From: Chloroflexi bacterium RBG_13_51_52
GTDB lineage: Bacteria > Chloroflexota > Dehalococcoidia > Dehalococcoidales > RBG-16-60-22
NCBI GenBank assembly: GCA_001796525.1
Contig: MGMT01000026.1
Span: forward strand, 1 to 6,798
Length of the DNA: 6,798 nt
Reading direction: 5' to 3'
Part shown: positions 1 through 6,669 of the stretch, in pieces
Layout: each line of letters opens with the position of its first letter
Position numbering within the stretch: the stretch's first letter is position 1
Notes under the pieces: generated by a model
The model's input: only the letters and a program-made list of their open reading frames with translations
Told to the model about the DNA's origin: nothing
Databases searched by the model: none
Program-made: the position numbers and the translations under genes

Positions 1-206
1 TGACATCCTGTAATGCGTAAATGCACCGTAGAGTCCATTTCCTGAGCGAGCAGTTCCTGATTTATGGCATCGATGACGTACTGGCTGCGTGACGCCTTGC
101 ATCCCGTACCACCGCATATAATGAGTGTTTTATTTTTCTTCTTTCTGTCGAGTAGAAACTGCTTCCGCATAGTCTCCAGGTCTTCTCTCGTAGCCAGCCT
201 GTGCAT
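1..206 (-). CDS. nuoF: NuoF/HydB-like NADH-binding subunit, N-terminal fragment (runs off window)
   Basis: The first 68 residues of a protein continuing beyond the window edge. ATG at 206-204 is preceded by a strong Shine-Dalgarno site (GGAGG on the minus strand, 217-213) at normal spacing, which fixes the start. Visible residues include CGGTGC at 31-36, then TGC ending at Cys68, matching the first three cysteines of a thioredoxin-like [2Fe-2S] domain (C-x4-C ... C-x3-C). In family knowledge, this extra N-terminal domain is typical of the flavin/NADH-binding subunit of soluble [FeFe]-hydrogenases (HydB, HndC) and NAD-linked formate dehydrogenases, and is absent from E. coli-type NuoF. The full protein would be expected to carry FMN/NADH-binding and 4Fe-4S domains downstream. 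It overlaps the upstream nuoE-like gene by 77 bp in another frame, so the two are translationally linked. Whether it serves a hydrogenase, a formate dehydrogenase or another dehydrogenase depends on genes outside the window. Confidence 0.85.
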   Translation of the reverse strand, partial: MHRLATREDLETMRKQFLLDRKKKNKTLIICGGTGCKASRSQYVIDAINQELLAQEMDSTVHLRITGC

Positions 207-681
207 GCTTGACCTCCTTTTTTTCTTCACGACGAATCGATTCTATAAATTTCCGGAGCTTCGCCGGAGTCATGTGGTGGTGGTATGACCCGTTTTCAGA
301 GGCGATTGGTCCCAGGGCGCACGCTCCCAAGCAATTGACATGCTCGATAGAAAACATGCGGTCATCGGTTACCTCACCGGGTTTGATACCTAACTGGCTT
401 GTGGCCTGGTCCAGCAGGAGTTGGGCGCCGCGGACATGACACGCGGTGCCGTTACATATTGTTATCACGTATTTCCCACTCGGTTTGAGTCTAAAAGCCT
501 TATAGAAGGAGGCCACCCGGTAGACCTCTATAAGTGGTACACCCAGAGTTTTCGATATTTCTCTCATGGCTTCTTCAGGTATATATCTGTAACTTTCCTG
601 TACGTCCTGGAGCACTTCGATTAATTGATGCGGCTGACTGCTACGTCCCTTCAGTATAGATTCTAGTTTTGACAGATTCAT
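130..681 (-). CDS. nuoE: NuoE-like [2Fe-2S] subunit of an NAD(P)-linked hydrogenase/dehydrogenase
   Basis: A 183-residue member of the 24-kDa NADH dehydrogenase (NuoE/HydC/HndA) family, a cytoplasmic thioredoxin-fold protein that carries one [2Fe-2S] cluster beside the flavin subunit. A helical N-terminal segment (about 1-65, including IPEEAMREISKTLGVPL) precedes the ferredoxin-like domain. All four cluster ligands are present: C76 and C81 in CNGTAC, and C117 and C121 in NCLGAC. The motif MTPAKLRKFIESI near 137-149 is the usual family end. The start is supported by AAAGGAGG on the minus strand at 694-687, five bases before ATG. The last ~25 residues (from about 158) are read across the start of the nuoF-like gene and look unlike family sequence. 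They are probably a tail produced by loss of an earlier stop, or a frameshift. The gene is transcribed divergently from the LuxR-type regulator. Confidence 0.92.
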   Translation of the reverse strand: MNLSKLESILKGRSSQPHQLIEVLQDVQESYRYIPEEAMREISKTLGVPLIEVYRVASFYKAFRLKPSGKYVITICNGTACHVRGAQLLLDQATSQLGIKPGEVTDDRMFSIEHVNCLGACALGPIASENGSYHHHMTPAKLRKFIESIRREEKKEVKHAQAGYERRPGDYAEAVSTRQKEEK

Positions 682-862
682 GGAGACCTCCTTTAATAAA
701 TCTGAAAAAATTTACATGTTGACTTAATCTATTTTATAAAGTAATCTATGAGTAATAAATACGGAATAAATACAGGTATATTGCCTATAATAAATGGTTA
801 TTATTAATATTTAATTAGTGCCAGTATAATGCCTATATAAAATAGGCAAAAAGGACATTTTT
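682..862. promoter_or_regulatory. AT-rich divergent promoter region between nuoE-like gene and LuxR-type regulator
   Basis: This 181-bp spacer separates two divergent genes and should hold both promoters. For the regulator (plus strand) there are two exact TATAAT hexamers, at 786-791 and 825-830. Neither has a good -35 box, which would suit activator-dependent transcription. The 825-830 copy would start RNA about 26 bases before the ATG. A further pair, TTGACT at 719-724 and TAATCT at 742-747 with a 17-bp spacer, is a weaker alternative. For the nuoE-like gene (minus strand) only a TATAAA-like -10 at 738-733 is visible, with no clear -35. The regulator has a ribosome binding site AAGGA at 851-855. 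The promoter calls rest on motif matching alone. Confidence 0.5.
782..848. promoter_or_regulatory. Three TGCCTAT heptamers, candidate operator
   Basis: TGCCTAT occurs at 782-788 and 830-836 on the plus strand and inverted (ATAGGCA) at 842-848. The second and third copies form a perfect 7-bp inverted repeat with a 5-base centre. It starts on the last base of a TATAAT hexamer and ends three bases before the ribosome binding site of the regulator gene. A second inverted repeat, ATAATAA/TTATTAT with a 4-base centre, spans 787-804 and overlaps the first heptamer. The position over the probable transcription start suggests autorepression or shared control of the divergent genes by the LuxR-type protein. 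That is inference; no known binding consensus is recognised. Confidence 0.4.
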
Positions 863-1843
863 ATGGCTAAAAAGAAGGTTGTTTCAAAAGAAAATAAAGA
901 TGATATAAGGTTCCCCAATACAGAACTCGCCCGACTCTGGCGAATCCCGTTTAGCGACGAAATCGAGCTATCCAAGGTTGAAAATGCTCTCCGCGAGCGT
1001 ATTAAGGAGCTGAACTGTCTCTACGGAGTATCACAGCTGGCCGAGCGTAATTTTAATTCACTCGACAATTTGCTAGAAGAACTGGTCAACTTTTTACCCC
1101 ATTCATGGCAGTATCCGGAGATTACATACGCCAGGATTATCTTTAAAGAAAACATATACAAGAGCGAAGGATTCAAAGTCACGGAATGGCGGCAATCTTC
1201 ACGTATTTATGTTTACAGCGAGCCGGTAGGTGAAGTGGCAATTTTCTATCTGGAAGAACGTCCGCCTGCTGATGAAGGGCCCTTCCTTGCGGAAGAACGC
1301 GCTCTACTGGACGCTCTGGCGGACCAGATTGGTACTATCGCGACACGAATTTCCGCTGAAATGGAATTACAGGATATCAACAAACAACTGAGCCTGGAGA
1401 GAAAGGCCTTACAGGAATCGAACGCGGCTCTTCGAACGGTCTTAACCAGGATCGAGGAAGAAAAAAATGAAATTTACAGGAATATTAAAACGAATGTTGA
1501 TAAAGTCCTGATGCCTATTTTATTGGCCTTGGCTTTGGAAATCCCTCAAACACAGAGTAAATATGTGGAGATGCTCAAGACAAACTTGGAGGAGATTACG
1601 TCGCAGTTTATCCGGCATCTGTCGAATTCATACCATTCTCTAACTCCAACGGAAATCACGATCTGCAATATGATTCGTAACGGACTGAGGACCAAGGAAA
1701 TAGCCCAGGCAAGGGGGATATCTGTATCCACTATCAACCGCCACCGGGAAAATATACGGAGAAAGCTTAATATCACTAACAATGACGTGAATCTTCCCAC
1801 GTACTTGCAGTCAAGTATGTGGGAAGAGGAGACTAAGTTATAA
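863..1843 (+). CDS. LuxR-type transcriptional regulator with GAF-like sensor region
   Basis: A 326-residue cytoplasmic regulator. A basic, polar N-terminus leads to the segment RIKELNCLYGVSQLAE (46-61), which commonly begins GAF-like sensor domains in regulators and kinases of anaerobes. The GAF-like region runs to about 163 and ends with EERPPADEGPFLAEERALLDAL. A charged coiled coil follows (about 165-208), then a linker helix region. The C-terminus carries a LuxR-type helix-turn-helix (about 258-305) with LTPTEITICNMIRNGLRTKEIA and the recognition helix STINRHRENIRRKL. There is no receiver domain with a phosphorylatable aspartate, no autoinducer-binding domain and no membrane segment, so the signal is probably a small molecule or redox state sensed internally. 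The ATG has AAGGA seven bases upstream. Divergent placement suggests it controls the nuoEF-like operon and itself. The ligand cannot be deduced. Confidence 0.85.
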   Translation: MAKKKVVSKENKDDIRFPNTELARLWRIPFSDEIELSKVENALRERIKELNCLYGVSQLAERNFNSLDNLLEELVNFLPHSWQYPEITYARIIFKENIYKSEGFKVTEWRQSSRIYVYSEPVGEVAIFYLEERPPADEGPFLAEERALLDALADQIGTIATRISAEMELQDINKQLSLERKALQESNAALRTVLTRIEEEKNEIYRNIKTNVDKVLMPILLALALEIPQTQSKYVEMLKTNLEEITSQFIRHLSNSYHSLTPTEITICNMIRNGLRTKEIAQARGISVSTINRHRENIRRKLNITNNDVNLPTYLQSSMWEEETKL

Positions 1844-1966
1844 ACTGCCTGACTAAATTTACCAATTTCAATTAAGAAGGCTCTTCCTCTTTTTGCATAG
1901 ACTGATAGACCACCTGTGGCTTTTTTGAGGTATTAGAAGGTCGCGACTGCTTTTGTTGAAGCTATG

Positions 1967-1988
1967 GTCGGGGCGGGCAGAGTTGAAC
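1967..1988 (-). repeat. tRNA-Pro 3'-end remnant (possible attachment-site copy)
   Basis: These 22 bp match 6758-6779 at 21 positions, in the same orientation. On the minus strand they correspond to tRNA positions 53-73 (T-loop, 3' strand of the T-stem, 3' acceptor strand, discriminator A) plus one base beyond. The only mismatch is at 1979 (tRNA position 62). Similarity stops abruptly on the T-stem 5' side, and no T-stem can form here, so this is not a functional tRNA. Beyond the 3' end, after two mismatches, AGCTA (1960-1964) also matches 6751-6755. A tRNA 3' fragment downstream of the intact gene is the usual trace of integration by a tyrosine recombinase. Confidence 0.75.
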
Positions 1989-2018
1989 TGGTGCAGGCCG
2001 GTAGAAGATAGTTGGCAA

Positions 2019-2036
2019 TTATCAAGCATTTGATAA
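2019..2036. repeat. Perfect 7-bp inverted repeat inside the islet edge
   Basis: TTATCAA (2019-2025) and TTGATAA (2030-2036) are separated by GCAT. The repeat lies 30 bp inside the tRNA remnant and about 100 bp beyond the stop of the last operon gene. It could be a weak transcription-end hairpin or a protein-binding site near a recombination site. It lacks a GC-rich stem and a good T run, so neither role is secure. Confidence 0.35.
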
Positions 2037-2136
2037 AATAATCATGGCCATCTGGTTAAGAGCTTGAGGTCGGTTGCTGGGGAAAGGGTGATACGACTCC
2101 GGGTATCATTCCTTTGTTAAGTGTAATAACCGAGCG

Positions 2137-2949
2137 TCACGGGAGTTGTGACTGGTAATAATCTGAAATAGCTTTTTTTACTGCTTCACGGGAACACTCG
2201 CCCTTTTCGCGGAGTTTACTTAAAAACCGCCCGCGCGACTCTATTTCGGAAGTTATCGAGTCATATTTAATCGCGAACTTATTGAAAAGGACGTTGTGCA
2301 GCGCCTGCTCCCCAGGATAAACAAACTCCTCACCCGGTAAGTGGCGTGAGGCCAATGTATAAGCTACCAGACCATCTTTGGTCAGACTGATAGTACTTAC
2401 TGAATCTACATAGCGGACCGGTTCTTCATCACGATACTTGCCGCGAGTGACCTGGAGAGTGATGATAGCCCCGAGGCTGGCGATTAGCGGTAACGGTACT
2501 CCGAGCGCGTTGAGAATATAGGCCGCTTCCCTGATATTACGAGCGTGCGTGGTCCCTCCCAAAGCATAACCCTTAGACAGCATTTCAAACGCCTTGACGA
2601 CCTGGTATCCCCAGAGGTATTCATAGCTGTGGTTACTGATTTCTTCAGTAATGAGATAGGTGTTTTCCGGCTTTTCAGTTCCCAGAGACTTGAAATCTTC
2701 CTCATAACCCCGCAAAGAGACCTGCTCTATTTCCGGAGGGAGAAAATCCAGCAGCGCATGCAGCAAAGTAGTCTTCCCAGCCCAGACAGGACCGGCTGCC
2801 ACGAGCACTGAAGCGCGGTGCTCCATCAAGAGCCATAGCAGCCCGGCAAGCTTATAGTCGATGGTGCCGAACTTCACGACATCGAGAATAGAAAGGTTCT
2901 CATCTATCCTGCGAAACGGCCAACCCGCCCACTCCTGGTATCTTACCAT
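2137..2949 (-). CDS. Divergent VirB11/PilT-like (T2SS/T4P/T4SS superfamily) ATPase
   Basis: About 270 residues, smaller than the usual 330-residue VirB11 or PilT, with a short N-terminal domain. Numbering from the alternative start at 2985, Walker A is GPVWAGKT (65-72). A segment TYLITEEI (109-116) sits where Walker B is expected but lacks the usual GE-x-RD form. GGTTHARN (143-150) matches the His-box of secretion ATPases. The C-terminal half is predicted helical and has no membrane segment. It is the last gene of the operon, directly after the VWA gene. The start is uncertain. ATG at 2949 follows the purine-rich AGGGGGAGGA, whereas an in-frame TTG at 2985 has no ribosome site but would follow the upstream stop by six bases. 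No pilin, inner-membrane platform or secretin is visible nearby, so a secretion role is doubtful. It may instead be a cytoplasmic ATPase partner of the AAA+/VWA pair. Confidence 0.72.
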   Translation of the reverse strand: MVRYQEWAGWPFRRIDENLSILDVVKFGTIDYKLAGLLWLLMEHRASVLVAAGPVWAGKTTLLHALLDFLPPEIEQVSLRGYEEDFKSLGTEKPENTYLITEEISNHSYEYLWGYQVVKAFEMLSKGYALGGTTHARNIREAAYILNALGVPLPLIASLGAIITLQVTRGKYRDEEPVRYVDSVSTISLTKDGLVAYTLASRHLPGEEFVYPGEQALHNVLFNKFAIKYDSITSEIESRGRFLSKLREKGECSREAVKKAISDYYQSQLP

Positions 2950-2991
2950 TCCTCCCCCTATCACACCGGGGATACCGGCCCCCAATTCAAT

Positions 2992-5013
2992 CTAAATTTT
3001 CGTCTTTTTGTTGTTGATATAGTCAACGATAATATATTTGCCCAGGTCGCCGGGTTCGGTAAAAAAGACCCGTCCGTGATTCAGGCGCGCCATCCTGTCC
3101 ACAAACAGGTTGAAAATATCATGGCTGGGCAACATAAAGGTATTAATGACGATGCCGGCGCGGGTGCAGTTATTCACCTCGCGTAAAGTCACGTCGATAC
3201 ACCGCTGCGTGGTCGGCAGGTGAAAAACAATCTGCCCGTTTTCAATATGCGAGGTGGGTTGGCCGTCTGAAATCATGATTATCTGTTTATTGGCCGCGCG
3301 TTCTTTCGCCAGCAATTTCCTGGCCATCATGAACCCGTGCTGCATATTAGTATAAGGCGTAAAGTCATCCCAGCTGATGTAGGTCAGCTCCTCCAGAGTC
3401 ATGCGACGAGCTACAGCAGAAAAGCCCAGTATGCTTAGGCTGTCTTTAGGAAATTTACCGGAAATTAAGGAGTTGAGCGCGATGGATACGATTTTTGCTG
3501 CTTCAAAATTCCCGCCCATCCGCATCGAAAGGCTCATATCCAGCATGATCACCGTCGCAGAACGAGTCGTCTGTTCCTGCTGAAACACCTCGAAGTCCTC
3601 CACCTCTATTTTTATGGGGACCCGCGGACGGCGCAGCAGGGCATTTTTTAAGGTCTTTTGAAGATGCAGATCGAAGTCGTCCCCGAATTCGTACCGCTTC
3701 GTTTCATCGATCCTTTCACCGCCGGTGCCGCGCTGCCTGGTGTTATGCGAACCACTGCGGTCTTTCTTTAAACTGGCGAAGACCGTGTTAAGGGCTTTCT
3801 CCCCGATTTTCCTCATACCGCGCGGCGTCAGCTCGTACTGCCCGTGTTTCTTTCTAATATAGCCGGCTTCTTCAAGCATCTTGGTGATTTCGCGCATCCT
3901 TTTCAGCTCTTCCGCCGCGCTATCCCCTAAGAGCTCTTTCACCAGCTTATCGTCAATCTCGTCCAAGGAATCATCATACCGGGAATCCTGGAACTGATCT
4001 TCCAGCCTATCCATTTTCTGGAGATGTTCCATTAGCTTCAGAGCTTCAGAATAGGAGATCGATTCTTTCCCGGAAAAACTATAACGTTGGGGGTCCATCC
4101 AGCCGGGATACAGCGATTCCATATTGGCCATCATCTTTGCTATCTCGTATTTGGTAGACTCATCCAGCATGGAATCTATCAGGTTCTGGAGCTCCTGCCG
4201 GTCCGCCGGAGAAAGGCTCTCCATCAAAGCCTGCGCCTGGGCCATCTGCTGCTGTAAACGTTCGATTAGTTCATCGAGGTTTTTGGGCGGGTCAGGGCCG
4301 AAGAAATCGCCGAACTGCTTCATGAACCCTTCGAAATCCGGTTCTTCCCCACGCCGCCGGGCCTCTAGCATCTGGTTGATGGCTTCCATGAAATGCCGCA
4401 TGGCAGCAAGGGAATTGGCATCCATGTTCTGCAACCTCTGTGTCATCTCTTTGGCATAAGAAGACATGGCGTTTCTCTTGAGCATGTCCATGAGCTCCTG
4501 GAACTGCCGCCGGGCCTCTCCATCCATGAAATCATACTGATTCAGGTCTTTTATCCGGCCGCCGACATCTTTGGGCAAGACTTCCAGTTTTTCCATGTTT
4601 TGCGAGGCGCGTTCTTCCAGATTTTTGAGCAATTTTTCCTGAATTTCCGGGTTGAGGTCCGGGCTACCGTTTGCTGCTTTTTTCCTGGCTTCATCCAGCC
4701 GGCTTTGTATGCCTTGACGCTCGATATTGATGATATCGTCAAGCCGCTTTCGTATGTCTTCCATCATGGAGTTCAACTTGTATTTTCCCAGGTGTTCCTG
4801 CCGCCGCTGGCGGAGCCGCTGTATGAGATCCTTGAGGCTGGGCAAACGTCTCCCCAGCCTATCCGTGAGGCCGTTTCGCTGCATCATACGCAGGGCTTCA
4901 GCCAGATTACCATCATACATCAGGTTCCGCTGCAACTCTTGCATGAGGGCATCGGTGTCAGGCTCGAAGATATTTTGTGAGCCGTCCCATTCGGAATAGC
5001 GGTTATTATCCAT
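2992..5013 (-). CDS. VWA-domain protein, partner of a ChlI/MoxR-like AAA+ ATPase
   Basis: A 673-residue soluble protein. The N-terminal ~340 residues are highly charged and helical, rich in Glu, Gln, Arg, Met and Leu, with likely coiled coils. Around 365-410, LKRMREITKMLEEAGYI through LTPRGMRKIGEKAL resembles a small winged-helix module. The von Willebrand factor A domain occupies about 480-665. Its MIDAS metal site looks complete: D492-x-S494-x-S496 in LDMSLSM, T555 in YTNMQ, and D583 in MISDGQP. In known AAA+/VWA pairs (magnesium chelatase I/D, nitric/carbon monoxide-related NorQ/NorD and CoxD/CoxE) this subunit links the ATPase ring to a client. It starts two bases after the stop of the AAA+ gene with no clear ribosome site, implying translational coupling. 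From memory it resembles the Mycobacterium tuberculosis Rv0958/Rv0959 pair in size and order. The substrate is unknown. Confidence 0.88.
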   Translation of the reverse strand: MDNNRYSEWDGSQNIFEPDTDALMQELQRNLMYDGNLAEALRMMQRNGLTDRLGRRLPSLKDLIQRLRQRRQEHLGKYKLNSMMEDIRKRLDDIINIERQGIQSRLDEARKKAANGSPDLNPEIQEKLLKNLEERASQNMEKLEVLPKDVGGRIKDLNQYDFMDGEARRQFQELMDMLKRNAMSSYAKEMTQRLQNMDANSLAAMRHFMEAINQMLEARRRGEEPDFEGFMKQFGDFFGPDPPKNLDELIERLQQQMAQAQALMESLSPADRQELQNLIDSMLDESTKYEIAKMMANMESLYPGWMDPQRYSFSGKESISYSEALKLMEHLQKMDRLEDQFQDSRYDDSLDEIDDKLVKELLGDSAAEELKRMREITKMLEEAGYIRKKHGQYELTPRGMRKIGEKALNTVFASLKKDRSGSHNTRQRGTGGERIDETKRYEFGDDFDLHLQKTLKNALLRRPRVPIKIEVEDFEVFQQEQTTRSATVIMLDMSLSMRMGGNFEAAKIVSIALNSLISGKFPKDSLSILGFSAVARRMTLEELTYISWDDFTPYTNMQHGFMMARKLLAKERAANKQIIMISDGQPTSHIENGQIVFHLPTTQRCIDVTLREVNNCTRAGIVINTFMLPSHDIFNLFVDRMARLNHGRVFFTEPGDLGKYIIVDYINNKKTKI

Positions 5014-5015
5014 TT

Positions 5016-6542
5016 TTAACGCTTATAAACCGTCTTGCCTTCGACCTTTGTTTTGTTTAACCTTTTATTGAGATGCGCGCCTTCCAGAATAAACTCTACG
5101 ACTGATGCTATTGTCTCCGGCGTTTCGGCAGCGGTCATCTTTTTTACCGCTTTGGCCATGCCGGGGATCTCTTTCACATATCGCGTATAAGATTTTGCGC
5201 TCATATTATCCGAGGTTTCGACGTTAAATCCGCTGTTGAACTGCTTGACGATTGGCTCCAGTTCGTCAAACTGGAAATACCGATTGAATACCACGAGCAC
5301 CGCTTTTTTAGTGAGATCATCAATAATCTTTTGCTCGTTCTTCTCCTCAAAGCCTTCCATTTCCACCTTGCCGGTGGTGGAGGCAATAATGTAAGGAAAA
5401 TCGCTGATGCGCGGCACCGCCATCTTTTCGCCAAGCATGATGGCCCGCCTGATGGCATTAGCGACGACGGTTTCCATGTTAGCGATGGAGACTCTAACGC
5501 TTACACCAGAACGCTGACCGATATCCGGGCTCTTCCGTGCCAGGTGAGTTATCTCGGCAATCACTTGTTTGATATAGTCAGGAACGTAAAAATTCACGTC
5601 TCCATCATTAAACCGCTGCCATTCCTGCTCGACAATGGCTATTTCGTCTTTAACCGTGACGGGGTAATGGGTACGGATTTGCGCGCCAAAGCGGTCTTTA
5701 AGCGGGGTAATAATCCTGCCGCGGCTAGTATAGTCTTCAGGGTTGGCGCTGGCAACAAGCAGTATATCCAGCGGCAGCCTGACCCGGTAGCCTTTTATCT
5801 GAATATCTGCTTCTTCCATCAGATTGAACAGGCCTACCTGCAACCTTTCCGCCAGATCCGGAAGCTCATTGATACAGAATATCCCGCGGTTCGTCCTCGG
5901 AATAATCCCATAGTGCATGGTTAACTCATCAGAAAGATACCGCCCTTCGGCGACCTTAATGGGGTCGACATCGCCGATGAGGTCCGCAATCGTCGTATCA
6001 GGTGTGGCTAGTTTTTCCCCGTACCTGTCCTGCCGTGACAGCCAGACGATTTCGGTCTTATCCCCTTCCATAGCTACTTTTTCCCGGCAGGACTTGCATA
6101 TTGGCGAAAAGGGATTATCGTTAATTTCACAGCCCCTGATGACCGGTATTGCTTCATCCAGTAAGCCTGTCAGGAGACGCATAACCCGGGACTTAGCCTG
6201 TCCTCTTTCACCAAGGAAGATGATATTCTGGCCGGATAACACAGCGTTTTCCACCTGGGGTATGACCGTATTATCGTAGCCGATGATGCCATTAAAGATG
6301 GGCTTTTTTGTCTTAATCAAGGCGATGAGGTTACGCCTCATTTCTTCTCTAATCGATAAGGGAGAGTAACCCGATGCCTTAAGATCGCCGATGGTCTTCG
6401 GCCGGTTCTGTCCTGATGGGCCGTTAGTATTATCGTTTTTTTCCACAGACGAAGTGGTCCCTGCAGGAGTCTTGTTTGCTTCTTCTTGAGTATCCTTGAC
6501 CGCCTTTTTTTGTCCGCCGAAAATAAATCCTATTTTCATCAT
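5016..6542 (-). CDS. ChlI/MoxR-like AAA+ ATPase (magnesium chelatase subunit I family)
   Basis: A 508-residue cytoplasmic ATPase and first gene of the operon. Residues 1-50 are a polar, probably disordered tail; the AAA+ core starts near 65. Walker A is GERGQAKS (111-118), with Ala where most P-loops have the second Gly. Walker B is IFCINELPDL (221-230), with Asn225-Glu226 instead of Asp-Glu. Sensor 1 is N267 in ASANPED, the arginine finger is probably R284 in LKDRFG, and a sensor-2 arginine lies in QRSGVSVRVSI (343-353). Cys138, Cys149 and Cys152 (CKSC) sit in an insert between Walker A and B and could bind zinc. Such rings remodel or metallate a client through a VWA partner, here encoded next. 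Two tandem ATGs occur (6542 and 6539) after AGGTGG; the second has the more usual spacing. True magnesium chelatase function is unlikely, as no porphyrin-pathway genes are seen. Confidence 0.87.
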   Translation of the reverse strand: MMKIGFIFGGQKKAVKDTQEEANKTPAGTTSSVEKNDNTNGPSGQNRPKTIGDLKASGYSPLSIREEMRRNLIALIKTKKPIFNGIIGYDNTVIPQVENAVLSGQNIIFLGERGQAKSRVMRLLTGLLDEAIPVIRGCEINDNPFSPICKSCREKVAMEGDKTEIVWLSRQDRYGEKLATPDTTIADLIGDVDPIKVAEGRYLSDELTMHYGIIPRTNRGIFCINELPDLAERLQVGLFNLMEEADIQIKGYRVRLPLDILLVASANPEDYTSRGRIITPLKDRFGAQIRTHYPVTVKDEIAIVEQEWQRFNDGDVNFYVPDYIKQVIAEITHLARKSPDIGQRSGVSVRVSIANMETVVANAIRRAIMLGEKMAVPRISDFPYIIASTTGKVEMEGFEEKNEQKIIDDLTKKAVLVVFNRYFQFDELEPIVKQFNSGFNVETSDNMSAKSYTRYVKEIPGMAKAVKKMTAAETPETIASVVEFILEGAHLNKRLNKTKVEGKTVYKR

Positions 6543-6625
6543 TTACCACCTATCTTATGCTAAGCAGCTATTGTTCAACGAAAGAATTAAGGAAATCAGT
6601 TCTGCTGTTAAGAAGTATATTAGTA

Positions 6626-6649
6626 ATGTCCTCTTCCTGGGTTGGACAT
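6626..6649. repeat. Inverted repeat in the operon 5' leader
   Basis: ATGTCC (6626-6631) and GGACAT (6644-6649) are perfect inverted repeats 12 bases apart. They lie about 15-40 bases downstream of the predicted transcription start of the three-gene operon and about 85-105 bases before its first ATG. They could be a repressor site or a small leader hairpin. No known riboswitch fold is recognised in the ~120-base leader. Confidence 0.4.
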
Positions 6650-6669
6650 AAAATACACTATATATTTTA

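Larger units (their letters stand above)
1844..2136. other. Convergent intergenic gap, no gene seen
   Basis: This 293-bp gap lies between the 3' ends of the plus-strand regulator and the minus-strand three-gene operon. It contains a tRNA 3'-end remnant (1967-1988), a perfect inverted repeat (2019-2036), an 8-bp palindrome GTCGCGAC (1940-1947), and a 6-bp inverted repeat TGATAC/GTATCA at 2089-2108. No convincing open reading frame is present. No strong intrinsic terminator was found for either flanking transcript. Only short weak hairpins followed by T runs occur, near 1876-1894 and 1910-1926. Confidence 0.6.

Noticed and set aside
64..288. Short plus-strand frame opposite the nuoEF-like genes
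   Set aside because: It overlaps two genes with intact [2Fe-2S] cysteine motifs on the other strand.
1876..1926. Possible intrinsic terminators after the LuxR-type gene
   Set aside because: The stems are only 3-4 bp (GAAG/CTTC; CCA/TGG) although T runs follow. They are too weak to annotate.
1935..1943. AGAAGGTCG matching the variable-loop region of the tRNA-Pro on the opposite strand
   Set aside because: A nine-base match in inverted orientation, with no extended similarity; likely chance.
2089..2108. TGATAC/GTATCA inverted repeat as terminator of the three-gene operon
   Set aside because: The stem is short and AT-rich, and no T run follows on the minus strand.
4393..4980. A 195-codon open frame on the plus strand opposite the VWA gene
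   Set aside because: It lies wholly antisense to a gene with clear VWA and MIDAS motifs, and its translation shows no recognisable domain.
5331..5924. A 197-codon open frame on the plus strand opposite the AAA+ gene
   Set aside because: It is antisense to well-conserved AAA+ motifs, and its protein has no family features.
5016..6542. Reading the AAA+/VWA pair as true magnesium chelatase for chlorophyll synthesis
   Set aside because: There is no ChlH subunit or porphyrin-pathway gene, P-loop and Walker B are atypical, and the VWA protein differs from ChlD in layout.
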